From Sulfolobales archaeon (GTDB taxonomy: Archaea > Thermoproteota > Thermoprotei_A > Sulfolobales > AG1), in NCBI GenBank assembly GCA_038881635.1, contig JAVZPJ010000009.1:1-42877 (forward strand): 42,877 bases of DNA, read 5' to 3'. Of the stretch, positions 32,874-41,138 are shown one piece after another. Numbering within the stretch: position 1 is the first letter of the stretch; each line of letters opens with the position of its first letter. A program made the position numbers and the translations under genes. Under the pieces are notes generated by a model, which was not told where the DNA came from, did no database searches, and worked only from the letters and a program-made list of their open reading frames with translations.

Positions 32874-33551
32874 ATGATCGATTATGTCATTGAGAGAGGT
32901 CCTGCATACTCGATTTTAAAGGTTAAGCTCAGCCCTGGGATATCTATAACTGTAGAGCCTGGAGCTTACATGCTACATAAGGGTGATATTGATGTTCAGA
33001 CGTCTACTATGGGAGCTGCGAGTGCTATAGCTAGGAGGTTATTTGGAGGCGAAAGTTTGTTCCTGAATACTTTCAGAGCTAGGAGTAGTGCTGAGATATG
33101 GATTGCTCCTGAGGTTCCTGGAGATATAGTTGGTGTCAGGCTTGATAATGGAGAGCTTATAATACAAGATACTAGCTACCTGGCACATGTTGGAGATATA
33201 AAGATCGGTATTGCTTGGAGAGGGTTTAAAGGTGTTATTGCTGAAGGCGAGCTAGTATGGCTTAAAGCCTCAGGTAGCGGACTGGTGTTTATTAATGCTT
33301 ACGGAGCAATAGAAGAGCTTAAACTTGATAGAGGAGAGAAGATCACAGTAGATAATGGACACTTCGTAGCACTAGATGGCACTATAAAGTGGGGAGTAAG
33401 GAAGCTCGGAGGCTGGAAGACGTTCTTCCTTGGAGGTGAAGGAGTAGTAGTAGACGTTGAAGGTCCAGGCAGAGTATGGGTACAAACCAGAACACTACCA
33501 GCACTAGCATATATACTATACAAGTATATGAGAAATTATATGAGGAGATGA
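32874..33551 (+). CDS. AIM24/TIGR00266 family protein
   Basis: About 225 residues, an all-beta protein: PAYSILKVKLSPGISITVEPGAYMLHKGDI, SLFLNTFRARSSAEIWIAPEVPGDI and SGLVFINAYGAIEELKLDRGE match the AIM24 family (mitochondrial biogenesis AIM24 and bacterial relatives), a trimeric beta-barrel-like fold of unclear function. The ATG at 32874 is preferred over an upstream TTG-like extension because a TATA box overlaps the extension. It is the last gene at the right edge of the island and points towards cobS. Confidence 0.85.
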   Translation: MIDYVIERGPAYSILKVKLSPGISITVEPGAYMLHKGDIDVQTSTMGAASAIARRLFGGESLFLNTFRARSSAEIWIAPEVPGDIVGVRLDNGELIIQDTSYLAHVGDIKIGIAWRGFKGVIAEGELVWLKASGSGLVFINAYGAIEELKLDRGEKITVDNGHFVALDGTIKWGVRKLGGWKTFFLGGEGVVVDVEGPGRVWVQTRTLPALAYILYKYMRNYMRR

Positions 33552-33617
33552 TGAGAAGAACCTCCAAGTGAAGAATGACTAGAACAACCCTAAGCGTAGA
33601 TGCTGAAGCTGTATGTG

Positions 33618-33724
33618 CTCTGTGATAGAAGTATATAGACCTATATAAGAACTCGTAGAACTAGAACAATAACCTCATAAACCTCCTCACGAACCTTATC
33701 TCGACACATCAATCTAAAAGTCTT
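33618..33724 (-). pseudogene. Decayed copy of the cbiB 5' end next to cobS
   Basis: The stretch matches cbiB start and leader (23029-23164): CTCTGTGATAG at 33618-33628, TAAGAACTCGTAGAA near 33646-33660, and the leader 33681-33724 with 38 of 44 bases identical by eye. About 27 bases of the coding part are missing and the start codon is lost. It lies on the minus strand directly below cobS, where an intact cbiB would be expected. Confidence 0.75.
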
Positions 33725-33727
33725 GAA

Positions 33728-33750
33728 CTCTAGAGCGGGCGGGGGGTTAG
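33728..33750 (+). repeat. Hairpin repeat, orphan IS605-like end, copy 3 (degenerate, inverted)
   Basis: CTCTAGAGCGGGCGGGGGG then TTAG resembles the complement of 13763-13784 (TTTAGAGCGGGAGGAGG then TTAG). The cobS stop codon (33730-33732) and last codons lie inside it. It marks the junction between cobS and the cbiB relic. Confidence 0.4.
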
Positions 33751-34512
33751 AGATAGTATTAGGAGTGATGATATTCTCACAAATTCATAGGAGAAGCCTA
33801 GAACATCTCCATTAATAAATCCAAGTCTTCTCTCAGCATCCATAGCTATTATGAAGCCTGCTATGAGAGGTAGGATGAGTATCATGATAAGAGATGTTCT
33901 CAAGCCTTGTAAAAAGATTAGCGAGATCGATAGAAATACATATATGATGATATTCAGAATAGCATTTCTAAAGATCTTAGAATAGAAGGTGAAGTATCTT
34001 GCCATACCATTGTAAGGTTCTTCTCTCCCGAAGTAGCATGCTATGAACATAGCTTCCGAGGCTGCAACATATGATAGCATGATATATATAGCGGTTTGAA
34101 CAATCTCTATAGAGCTGACCATGATCTGAAGACTTGAGTAGTTTATCATCAGACCGATAATTAGAGATAATACAGAGAAAGTCCCTCTCCTAGGATCCTT
34201 AATTATTTTAAGAGCTTCCTCACCTCTTCTCAGAGATCCTATGACATCTGAGTAGTCTGCAAACCCATCCAGATGAATCCCACCGGTTACTAGGACGTGT
34301 AAAGCGATCAGCATTATAGAGATTAGAAGAGGATTTAGACCGGCTGATACCATCAGGATCAAAGCAGATGAAGCTATGAAACCTTCTAGAACTCCTATAA
34401 ATGGAACCATGAAGAATACCCTGGCTGCTTCTTCGAGATCTGAGTAAGAATTCTTGATAGGAATTCTAGTTAGCAGAGATATCAGAGATAGAAAACCTCT
34501 TAGAATACTCAT
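33730..34512 (-). CDS. cobS: Adenosylcobinamide-GDP ribazoletransferase CobS
   Basis: A 260-residue membrane protein. TGGIHLDGFADYSDVIGSLRRGEEALKIIKDPRRGTFSV is the CobS catalytic region (Mg-binding DGFAD), flanked by hydrophobic helices. It joins alpha-ribazole to adenosylcobinamide-GDP, completing the lower ligand of cobalamin. The start overlaps the cobD stop (ATGA). The C-terminal LTPRPL is encoded by the hairpin-repeat-like sequence and may have been altered by an insertion event. Confidence 0.93.
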   Translation of the reverse strand: MSILRGFLSLISLLTRIPIKNSYSDLEEAARVFFMVPFIGVLEGFIASSALILMVSAGLNPLLISIMLIALHVLVTGGIHLDGFADYSDVIGSLRRGEEALKIIKDPRRGTFSVLSLIIGLMINYSSLQIMVSSIEIVQTAIYIMLSYVAASEAMFIACYFGREEPYNGMARYFTFYSKIFRNAILNIIIYVFLSISLIFLQGLRTSLIMILILPLIAGFIIAMDAERRLGFINGDVLGFSYEFVRISSLLILSLTPRPL

Positions 34513-35591
34513 TCTCGAAGCACCTCTTCATAGGCTGATATGAGAATATTATTCTCATCTCTAAGTCTCACAGAGATCCTGGCATGATAAGGTGTTAGAT
34601 ATGGGTAGACTGAGGCATCTCTTATCACTATTCTTCTTCTCATAAGAAGATCAGAGATCTCTTTAGTAGTTCTACCATGCTTCACCAATATATATGGTGT
34701 AGAAGATCTATAGATCTTAACTCCTAATCTTCTTAAACTCTCACTCACATACTCTACCTCTCTCACGATAGTATCTCTAGACAGTTCTACAAAGGATCTA
34801 ATATCTCTAGAATACTCTCTTAAAAACCTTGCGAAAACATTCTCAGCAATAGAATTAACATTCCAAGGAGATCTGATATCATCAAAAAGCTCTGCAAGAG
34901 ATCTATTCGATGTGTAGAGAAAGCCTATTCTCAAACCTGGAACTGAGAATATCTTTGTAAGACTTCTCACGATAACAAGATTCTCATATCTCTCAGCTAG
35001 CTTAAATCCTCTACCCTCCTCACACTCGCTACATAGATCCTGGAATGCTTCATCGAGTAGTATCACAGAATCTCTGAGATTCTCTAGAACCTCCTCAAGA
35101 ACCTTATTATCTAGAATAGCTCCTGTAGGGTTATTAGGATCAGAGATTAGAACAAGAGATCTCGTATTTCTAATCTTCTTCAAATTCTCAAGAGCTTCAT
35201 ATGAGATCACATATCTATCCCCTGATTCTATGTATGGCACTGATATCATGGGAATATTAAGAGCTCTAGCGAGACATCTGTAATCTCCGAAGGTAGGCTC
35301 GAAAACAATTAGATATTCAGGTCTTAGAGATAGAACTGCTATGTAGAAAGCTTCAGCAGCTCCGTTAAGAGGTATTATACCCTCGTAATCTAATCTATAG
35401 AATTCTGCAATAGATTCTCTAAGAATTCTATACTCATAATCAGGATATCTGCTGTAGATCTCTCTACTAATAGATTCTGATAAAAGCTTCTTCAGAGGAT
35501 CCGGAGCTCCCAGAGGATTTAAAGGTGTTGAGAAATCTATGAAACCCTCAGGAGCTCTCCCACCGTGATGTCTACATCTATCTGCAGACAT
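34509..35591 (-). CDS. cobD: CobD-like PLP threonine-phosphate decarboxylase / aminotransferase
   Basis: A 360-residue class I/II aminotransferase-fold enzyme. The N-terminal HHGGRAPEGFIDFSTPLNPLGAP is typical of the CobD/CobC group; ISDPNNPTGAIL and the PLP Lys in VRSLTKIFSVPGLRIGFLY follow; the RVSVRLRDENNILI-like end (RISVRLRDE) carries the carboxylate Arg. CobD makes aminopropanol phosphate from threonine phosphate. Overlaps with both neighbours show operon organisation. Confidence 0.9.
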   Translation of the reverse strand: MSADRCRHHGGRAPEGFIDFSTPLNPLGAPDPLKKLLSESISREIYSRYPDYEYRILRESIAEFYRLDYEGIIPLNGAAEAFYIAVLSLRPEYLIVFEPTFGDYRCLARALNIPMISVPYIESGDRYVISYEALENLKKIRNTRSLVLISDPNNPTGAILDNKVLEEVLENLRDSVILLDEAFQDLCSECEEGRGFKLAERYENLVIVRSLTKIFSVPGLRIGFLYTSNRSLAELFDDIRSPWNVNSIAENVFARFLREYSRDIRSFVELSRDTIVREVEYVSESLRRLGVKIYRSSTPYILVKHGRTTKEISDLLMRRRIVIRDASVYPYLTPYHARISVRLRDENNILISAYEEVLRE

Positions 35592-36117
35592 TCTCAGCCC
35601 TCCTTAGATCCTCTAGAGTATCTATATCAATGATCTCATCATGATTCAGAGGTATATTAATCCACAAGCCTCTCTCATCATAGAATATCGAGAGCCCTAC
35701 AGGTTCTAGAAGATTCTTTTCAACTCTAACAGCTGTGAAGATCTCAGCTTCATTACCTCTCTCGAAAACACTGTCGAGAAATCTTCTGAGAACATCAATA
35801 CTTCTCACAACAACATCTGCTGATACTATGAGAAGAGGTTTGGGAAGAGATCTCAGAGCCAGAATTAGATCCTCAACATAATCTCTGCCTAGAAGCTCTA
35901 TACAGCTCACATAATCCTCCGAACAGGTCTTCTTAAGAGCTTCTCTAGAACGTTCGGAGAGAAGAATTATAACATGACTGCATAAGATCTCAAGCTGGTT
36001 TAAAAGTCTTAGAATCACAGGTCTTCCACAGACCTCTCTCATAAATTTAAGAGGATCTCCAAATCTACTTCCCACACCACCTGCCATAACCGCGCACGGG
36101 ATCACCTTATCACTCAT
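35578..36117 (-). CDS. cobY: GTP:adenosylcobinamide-phosphate guanylyltransferase CobY
   Basis: A 179-residue nucleotidyltransferase. The N-terminal CAVMAGGVGSRFGDPLKFMREVCGRPVI is the archaeal CobY signature (MobA-like), and IVSADVVVRS supplies the metal Asp. It activates adenosylcobinamide phosphate with GTP and is the archaeal substitute for CobU. It overlaps cbiS upstream and cobD downstream. Confidence 0.9.
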   Translation of the reverse strand: MSDKVIPCAVMAGGVGSRFGDPLKFMREVCGRPVILRLLNQLEILCSHVIILLSERSREALKKTCSEDYVSCIELLGRDYVEDLILALRSLPKPLLIVSADVVVRSIDVLRRFLDSVFERGNEAEIFTAVRVEKNLLEPVGLSIFYDERGLWINIPLNHDEIIDIDTLEDLRRAENVCR

Positions 36118-37223
36118 GATCTCTCTTCAACCTCTCTCAAAACTTCTAGAAGCATGTATGCTAGTAGTGCTGAGACTATGTCATCTTCAAACATCTCTAG
36201 TTCTCCATGTTCTAAGACTCCTGATTCTTTAAGTCTCTCGATCCAGTACATCGTGAACATACCGTTAGTACCTGCCAGATATTGTGCTAAGGCTATCCCC
36301 AGGATCTCATCAGCTACAATCTTCTTACTATCTCTCTTGAAATCCTCTTCCGAGAGACCTGGTATAGCTCCCGAGATGCCATGAAGATCTAGTTCTCTTG
36401 CTGCAATTATAAAAGCCCATACATTAGGATCTCTCAAAACCCTGATCAGGCTTCTTACAGCTTTGTCGCAGGCTTTCGATATATCCAGACCTTCTACGGG
36501 GTTTAGAGAATATATCTTCTTGAAGATCTCTTTTAAATCTTCTAGATCTAATCCTATTAGATCTCTGAGAATCTCATCATAGCTTCTCCTCATAGCATGC
36601 TCTAGTATTAGCCTGTAAACCTCTCTAGCAATAGCATTTCCAATAGTCGTCGACATTCCTGCAAAGAGTATTCCCCCAGGATCATCTGCCGGCTTTAAGA
36701 TTGATATAGAATCCGTGACAGTTCCAGGAGATCTTGAGCTGCATCTCAGAATTATATCTGATGAAGCTAGTGTCTTAGCCTCAGCAATGGTTTTAAGAAG
36801 ATCTATAGAAGCATTATCTGTAAGAGGCAGATCTACAACAGCCACTATATTAATAGTTCCAATCCTAAGAGGCTCGTAAGTCTTAGAATTCAAACATGTA
36901 GAAGGTTTCAAACCAATACTCATATAAAGATCTGTTTTAGCCTCCTCAACCCTAGAAGTTTTAAAACTCTTCTCAAGAGAAGCTGATGTGAGAAGTATGA
37001 GAGCTCTCTCAACCCCTAGATCTCTTAGAACTCTGATATAATACTCTCGAAGGTCGCAGCATACAGATCTTTCATCAATCTCTCTAAAGATAACATGCTC
37101 CACAGTCTCTCCATAGCTAAGCTTATCAATAGATGGTAGAGGTAGTGTTGAGAATACTCTCATAGGCTTTCTAAGTCTTATTACAATAGTATCTCTACCT
37201 AAGATCTCCACCTTATCTCTCAA
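36114..37223 (-). CDS. cbiS: CbiS-type fusion: adenosylcobinamide amidohydrolase (CbiZ) plus alpha-ribazole phosphatase (CobZ)
   Basis: A 369-residue two-domain protein. Residues about 1-215 match CbiZ: IRLRKPMRVFSTLPL, a GVERALILLTSA strand, NIVAVVDLPLTDNA, and the DDPGGILFAGMSTTIGNAIA region. Residues about 250-365 match the PgpA/CobZ fold: KKIVADEILGIALAQYLAG and FEDDIVSALLAYML with its acidic pair. CbiZ cuts the nucleotide loop of pseudocobamides to recover cobyric acid, and CobZ removes phosphate from alpha-ribazole phosphate. Fused CbiZ-CobZ enzymes are known from Methanopyrus (CbiS). It overlaps cobT and cobY. Confidence 0.82.
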   Translation of the reverse strand: MRDKVEILGRDTIVIRLRKPMRVFSTLPLPSIDKLSYGETVEHVIFREIDERSVCCDLREYYIRVLRDLGVERALILLTSASLEKSFKTSRVEEAKTDLYMSIGLKPSTCLNSKTYEPLRIGTINIVAVVDLPLTDNASIDLLKTIAEAKTLASSDIILRCSSRSPGTVTDSISILKPADDPGGILFAGMSTTIGNAIAREVYRLILEHAMRRSYDEILRDLIGLDLEDLKEIFKKIYSLNPVEGLDISKACDKAVRSLIRVLRDPNVWAFIIAARELDLHGISGAIPGLSEEDFKRDSKKIVADEILGIALAQYLAGTNGMFTMYWIERLKESGVLEHGELEMFEDDIVSALLAYMLLEVLREVEERS

Positions 37224-38313
37224 GTCTCACAATCCTCTCATACTCACTGTACAAGGCTTTTAACAGAGTTTCATATCTTATCTTCTTCAGAAGCATACAC
37301 GCGATCAGACTTCCTCCAGCTCCAACTCCTTCTTTCACAAAACCTCTCTCATAAGCTCTCAATCCAGGGTATGGAGAGTCTGAGAAATCTATGGAGGCGT
37401 AGGCTATAGGAACTTCTGGATATATATCTCTTACAAGACCGATGATATCAGAGCTTTCATCTTTAATAATCCATCTGGTAGTTCCCACAGCTACTCTACC
37501 TCTGAGATCAGCTTCTAGTCTTCTTAGAATAGCTAGTACCGCCGCCATCTGAGTACCTCCTGAGAGAAGTATTCTAGAATCTCTCTCTAGAGCTCCTAGT
37601 GTGAAGCCTGCCATAGATATGTGAAGAGGATCTCCGAAGATGGATACGGCTTTGAAAACATCTGAAACAGGTATTTTCTCAGAAGATCTTCTCACAGCTT
37701 TCTCAAAGATCTCTTTCTTAAGATCATGAGGATTCGAAGGTGAAGCACTACTCACTCTACCAACACCTCTAAAACCTAGAGACTCTATGATAGCCATAGC
37801 TGTTGTAGTTCCTCCGGGCATTGACTCTCCTAGGATTATGAGAGCTTCCCTGGATCCAAGAGATCTTCCTAGAACTCTTGATTCCTCGAAAAGTTCTAAA
37901 ACTTTTTCAAGAGGTAGAGCATTCTCAATATCTATCCTACCACCCACACTTCTACCTCTAAGATCTATGTGAGGTATCATAGGCTCTACAAAGCTACCGC
38001 TATCAACAACTATATAGGGGATTCCAGAGATCGATAGAGCTACTCTAGTTAGAAGTGCAGGAGTTGGAATACCCTCCGGAGTGGTAGGTATCACAGGCAT
38101 GGTCTTAGGAGCTCCGAGCATGAGATACTCAACATCTAGAGCGGGTGTGTAGAGAGTCTGCTCAGGGCTGGCTCCAGCAAGACTGATACCAGGTATTGTG
38201 GAGACTCTGGTAGAAGCGATGAAATAGACAGCCATATAACTCTTCACATCACTGTGAAAATCTCTCCAAGAATCCTCATTCCACGCAACTCTAACGCGAG
38301 ACCTGCTACTCAA
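37213..38313 (-). CDS. cobT: Archaeal CobT-type nicotinate-nucleotide:base phosphoribosyltransferase
   Basis: A 366-residue protein of the archaeal CobT family (TIGR00303 type): PTTPEGIPTPALLTRVAL, LIILGESMPGGTTTAMAIIESLGF, and SASPSNPHDLKKE. The reaction yields the alpha-ribazole phosphate used for the lower ligand. First gene of the cob operon; TTG start with GAGGTG upstream and a TATATATA-like element near 38347-38356 on the minus strand. Confidence 0.88.
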   Translation of the reverse strand: MSSRSRVRVAWNEDSWRDFHSDVKSYMAVYFIASTRVSTIPGISLAGASPEQTLYTPALDVEYLMLGAPKTMPVIPTTPEGIPTPALLTRVALSISGIPYIVVDSGSFVEPMIPHIDLRGRSVGGRIDIENALPLEKVLELFEESRVLGRSLGSREALIILGESMPGGTTTAMAIIESLGFRGVGRVSSASPSNPHDLKKEIFEKAVRRSSEKIPVSDVFKAVSIFGDPLHISMAGFTLGALERDSRILLSGGTQMAAVLAILRRLEADLRGRVAVGTTRWIIKDESSDIIGLVRDIYPEVPIAYASIDFSDSPYPGLRAYERGFVKEGVGAGGSLIACMLLKKIRYETLLKALYSEYERIVRLER

Positions 38314-38545
38314 AATCTACGCACCTCATATATGTACTAACCATCCATATATATTGCTTCCCAGACTTGAATAGACTTTCATATTCAAATGATCTCTCAT
38401 ATTCATGCTTAGAAGATCTGTTGAGATCTCGCATGCTTAAGATTCATTTAACCTGCTCCATGATCCTACTCTAGTATTATGTTTTGAGGAGGTTGCGGGT
38501 GGATTTAATTATCTTGAAATCTACATATGATGCGGGTTCTCTAGA

Positions 38546-39763
38546 ATGTTCGTAGGAATTGTTGAAGGTTTCTATGGTTCTCAGTGGGATTTCCTCGATA
38601 GGATTTCTATGATCTCTTTCATGGGTAGAATAGGCTTGAATCTTTATATGTACGCTCCTAAAGATGATCCTTATCATAGAATTATGTGGAGAAGTCCCTA
38701 CCCTATGCATATTCTCGATCAGTTTGGAAGACTTGTTGATCTCTGTCAGAGACATGGAGTGAGCTTCGGCTTCGCCATATCTCCGGGACTTGATATAGAG
38801 TACTCTTCTCAAGAAGATCTGAGGATCTTGATTAGAAAACTAGATCTCATAATGAATCTAGGTGTGAGAATCATAGGTCTGTTCCTAGACGACATACCAC
38901 CAGAACTTAGAGGAAGAGGTTTCAAAACTCTTGCAGAAGCTCAAGCAAATCTTACTAACAAGATCTATAGAGAGCTCTCTCCAGAGAAACTGATCTTCGT
39001 ACCAACCTTCTACTGGGGTTATGAAGAGAAGTATCTGAGAGAGTTGGGAGAGCTTCTCGAGAGAGATATAGATCTTGTGTGGACTGGAAGATATGTTGCA
39101 TCTCCAGAGATATCTTTAGAGGATGTGGAGAAGTTTAGAGAGATTACTGGAAGATACCCTGCTATATGGGATAACTATCCTGTTAATGATTTCTTCACGG
39201 TAAGAGGTGTTGTGAGACTTCACATGGGATTTTTCAAGGGGAGAAATCCAGAGATCCTGAGAAGAGTTTCCGTATTCATGGCTAACCCGATGAACCAGGC
39301 TGAAGCTTCTAAAATACCTATCTATACTCTGAGCAGACTTGCTAAGGGATACACTCCTCAAGATAAGGATCTCTATAAGGCGGCTGAGTACATTGTTAAT
39401 GAAGAGGTTCTCGAACCATTCAAACTCTTTATAAAGCTTAATCTTTCAAGCATACTAGATCTAGATGCAGATCTTGAGCCAGGTCCGGAGCATGCGAGAG
39501 CTATATTAGATGCTGTAGATTCTCTTAGAAAGAAACTTAATAATAAGAAGTTATTAGAGGAGATAAGACCTGTTCTAGAGCTTCTAGATCTTATTGCCAG
39601 AAGACTTGGTGAGAATTCTATTATAGAGAGAATTAGTGGAAGGATTCAGTCTGCTGGATTATACTACCCTCCTATATCTGATGAATCTATGAAGAGAGTT
39701 TTTGGAGTTATCGCTAGGAGAAAGCCTAAATGGGTTAAGAAGATAGATCTAGAGGGTTTCTAG
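38546..39763 (+). CDS. GH84-type beta-N-acetylglucosaminidase (O-GlcNAcase-like)
   Basis: A 405-residue protein with the GH84 catalytic domain in its first 300 residues: GIVEGFYGSQWDF, NLYMYAPKDDPYHRIMWRSPYP, FAISPGLDIEYSS, and the catalytic Asp pair in IIGLFLDDIPPE (about residues 114-115). ANPMNQAEASKIPIYTL also matches the family. No signal peptide, so it should act in the cytoplasm on N-acetylglucosaminides. The remaining 100 residues are helical. It is followed at 1 base by a NamZ-like gene. A TATA (TTTAATTAT, 38502-38510) gives a very short leader. Confidence 0.9.
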   Translation: MFVGIVEGFYGSQWDFLDRISMISFMGRIGLNLYMYAPKDDPYHRIMWRSPYPMHILDQFGRLVDLCQRHGVSFGFAISPGLDIEYSSQEDLRILIRKLDLIMNLGVRIIGLFLDDIPPELRGRGFKTLAEAQANLTNKIYRELSPEKLIFVPTFYWGYEEKYLRELGELLERDIDLVWTGRYVASPEISLEDVEKFREITGRYPAIWDNYPVNDFFTVRGVVRLHMGFFKGRNPEILRRVSVFMANPMNQAEASKIPIYTLSRLAKGYTPQDKDLYKAAEYIVNEEVLEPFKLFIKLNLSSILDLDADLEPGPEHARAILDAVDSLRKKLNNKKLLEEIRPVLELLDLIARRLGENSIIERISGRIQSAGLYYPPISDESMKRVFGVIARRKPKWVKKIDLEGF

Positions 39764-39764
39764 A

Positions 39765-40925
39765 TTGATTCTTGGAGTAGACTTATTTCTAGGAGAAGGT
39801 TTGTGGAGATCCTATTCTAATAAGAGAATCGCGATCCTAACCAATGCCAGTGGTGTGACTTCTAATCTGACCTACACCGTAGAAGAACTCCTAGCAAGAG
39901 GATTGAAATTAGAAGGAGTTCTAGCTCCTGAGCATGGGTTCTGGACTTTTGAGGGAGCTGGAGAGGTTTTTAAGAGTTATTATGATGATTATCTAGGTGT
40001 TCCTGTTCTAAGATTCTACGGATCTGATTATGATGAGGTCAGAAGATCTCTTGAGAATGTAGATGTTGTAATAGTAGATATTCAAGATCTAGGGCTTAGA
40101 TTCTATACATATATATCGGCGGTAATAGATCTCATAGACATATTCTCGGATGTAGGAGGATCTGAGATCTTGATTCTAGATCGTCCGAATCCTCTGGGAG
40201 GAATTGTATTAGAAGGACCTATAGCCAGAGATAGCCTCCGCTCCTACATCTCTAGATACTCGATACCTGTTAGATATGGAGCTACTATAGGAGAGCTCTC
40301 GAGATTATACGCGTATGAGAAGAGTAGAGATATAGATATCAAGGTGATCCCTGTAAGAGGGTGGAGAAGATCAGATGATATACTAGATATAGAATCACAT
40401 TGGATCCCTCCATCACCAGCCATACCAACGCCGGATACAGTATTCGCATACGCTTCCACAGTATATCTAGAGCCTACCAATATTAGTGAGGGGAGAGGTA
40501 GCTACACTCCATTCAAGATCTTCGGAGCACCTTTTATAGATCCGAGAAAACTCGCTGAAGAGCTTAATAAGAGAATAGATCCTGATATAGTGAGATTTAG
40601 ACCACTCTTCTTCAAACCTCAGACAGGTAAACATGCTGAGAAGATCTGTGGAGGTGTTTTCATGCATATAATACGTAGGAATAGGAAGAGATATAAAGCA
40701 TTCAATGTAGGACTAATCATTCTGAGAACACTATACGAACTCTATGAATCTCAGATCATACTTAGGAAGATAGGGGATCTATATGGGATAGATTTTCTCA
40801 TAGGAGATATAAGAGCTAGAGAAGTTATATTCGGAAGAAAATCTCTTGAGGAATACCTAGAAGAGATCGAGACAGAGATTAAAGCTTACGAAGAGAGACT
40901 TAAACCTTTCATCATGTATAAATAA
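39765..40925 (+). CDS. namZ: DUF1343 / NamZ-type exo-beta-N-acetylmuramidase-like protein (GH171)
   Basis: A 386-residue protein matching DUF1343, whose founding bacterial enzymes (NamZ) release MurNAc from peptidoglycan fragments: APEHGFWTFEGAGE, VDIQDLGLRFYTYISA, LDRPNPLGGIVLEGP, WIPPSPAIPTPDT, and TNISEGRGSYTPFKIFGAPFID. No signal peptide is evident. Start TTG lies 1 base after the GH84 gene, with a ribosome site in that gene's end. The combination points to processing GlcNAc/MurNAc-like disaccharides taken up by the cell, though archaea lack murein; the substrate could be another N-acetylated sugar acid. Confidence 0.88.
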   Translation: MILGVDLFLGEGLWRSYSNKRIAILTNASGVTSNLTYTVEELLARGLKLEGVLAPEHGFWTFEGAGEVFKSYYDDYLGVPVLRFYGSDYDEVRRSLENVDVVIVDIQDLGLRFYTYISAVIDLIDIFSDVGGSEILILDRPNPLGGIVLEGPIARDSLRSYISRYSIPVRYGATIGELSRLYAYEKSRDIDIKVIPVRGWRRSDDILDIESHWIPPSPAIPTPDTVFAYASTVYLEPTNISEGRGSYTPFKIFGAPFIDPRKLAEELNKRIDPDIVRFRPLFFKPQTGKHAEKICGGVFMHIIRRNRKRYKAFNVGLIILRTLYELYESQIILRKIGDLYGIDFLIGDIRAREVIFGRKSLEEYLEEIETEIKAYEERLKPFIMYK

Positions 40926-41138
40926 GATTCACAGCTCTATAGCATTTACAAGCTTACAAGCCCTCGCTCTCTAGAGCTACGAGAGAATATGCTTTATAAG
41001 GATAGAGATCTCTTACAATACTCGCATTCACTTTAGAATTTTACTATGCTTCTAAAGTTATTGATAGCTATTAATGGAAAGAAAAGAACAAAGAATATAA
41101 ATAATATAAGGTATTCTAGAGTGAGAGAGGTGTGGTGC

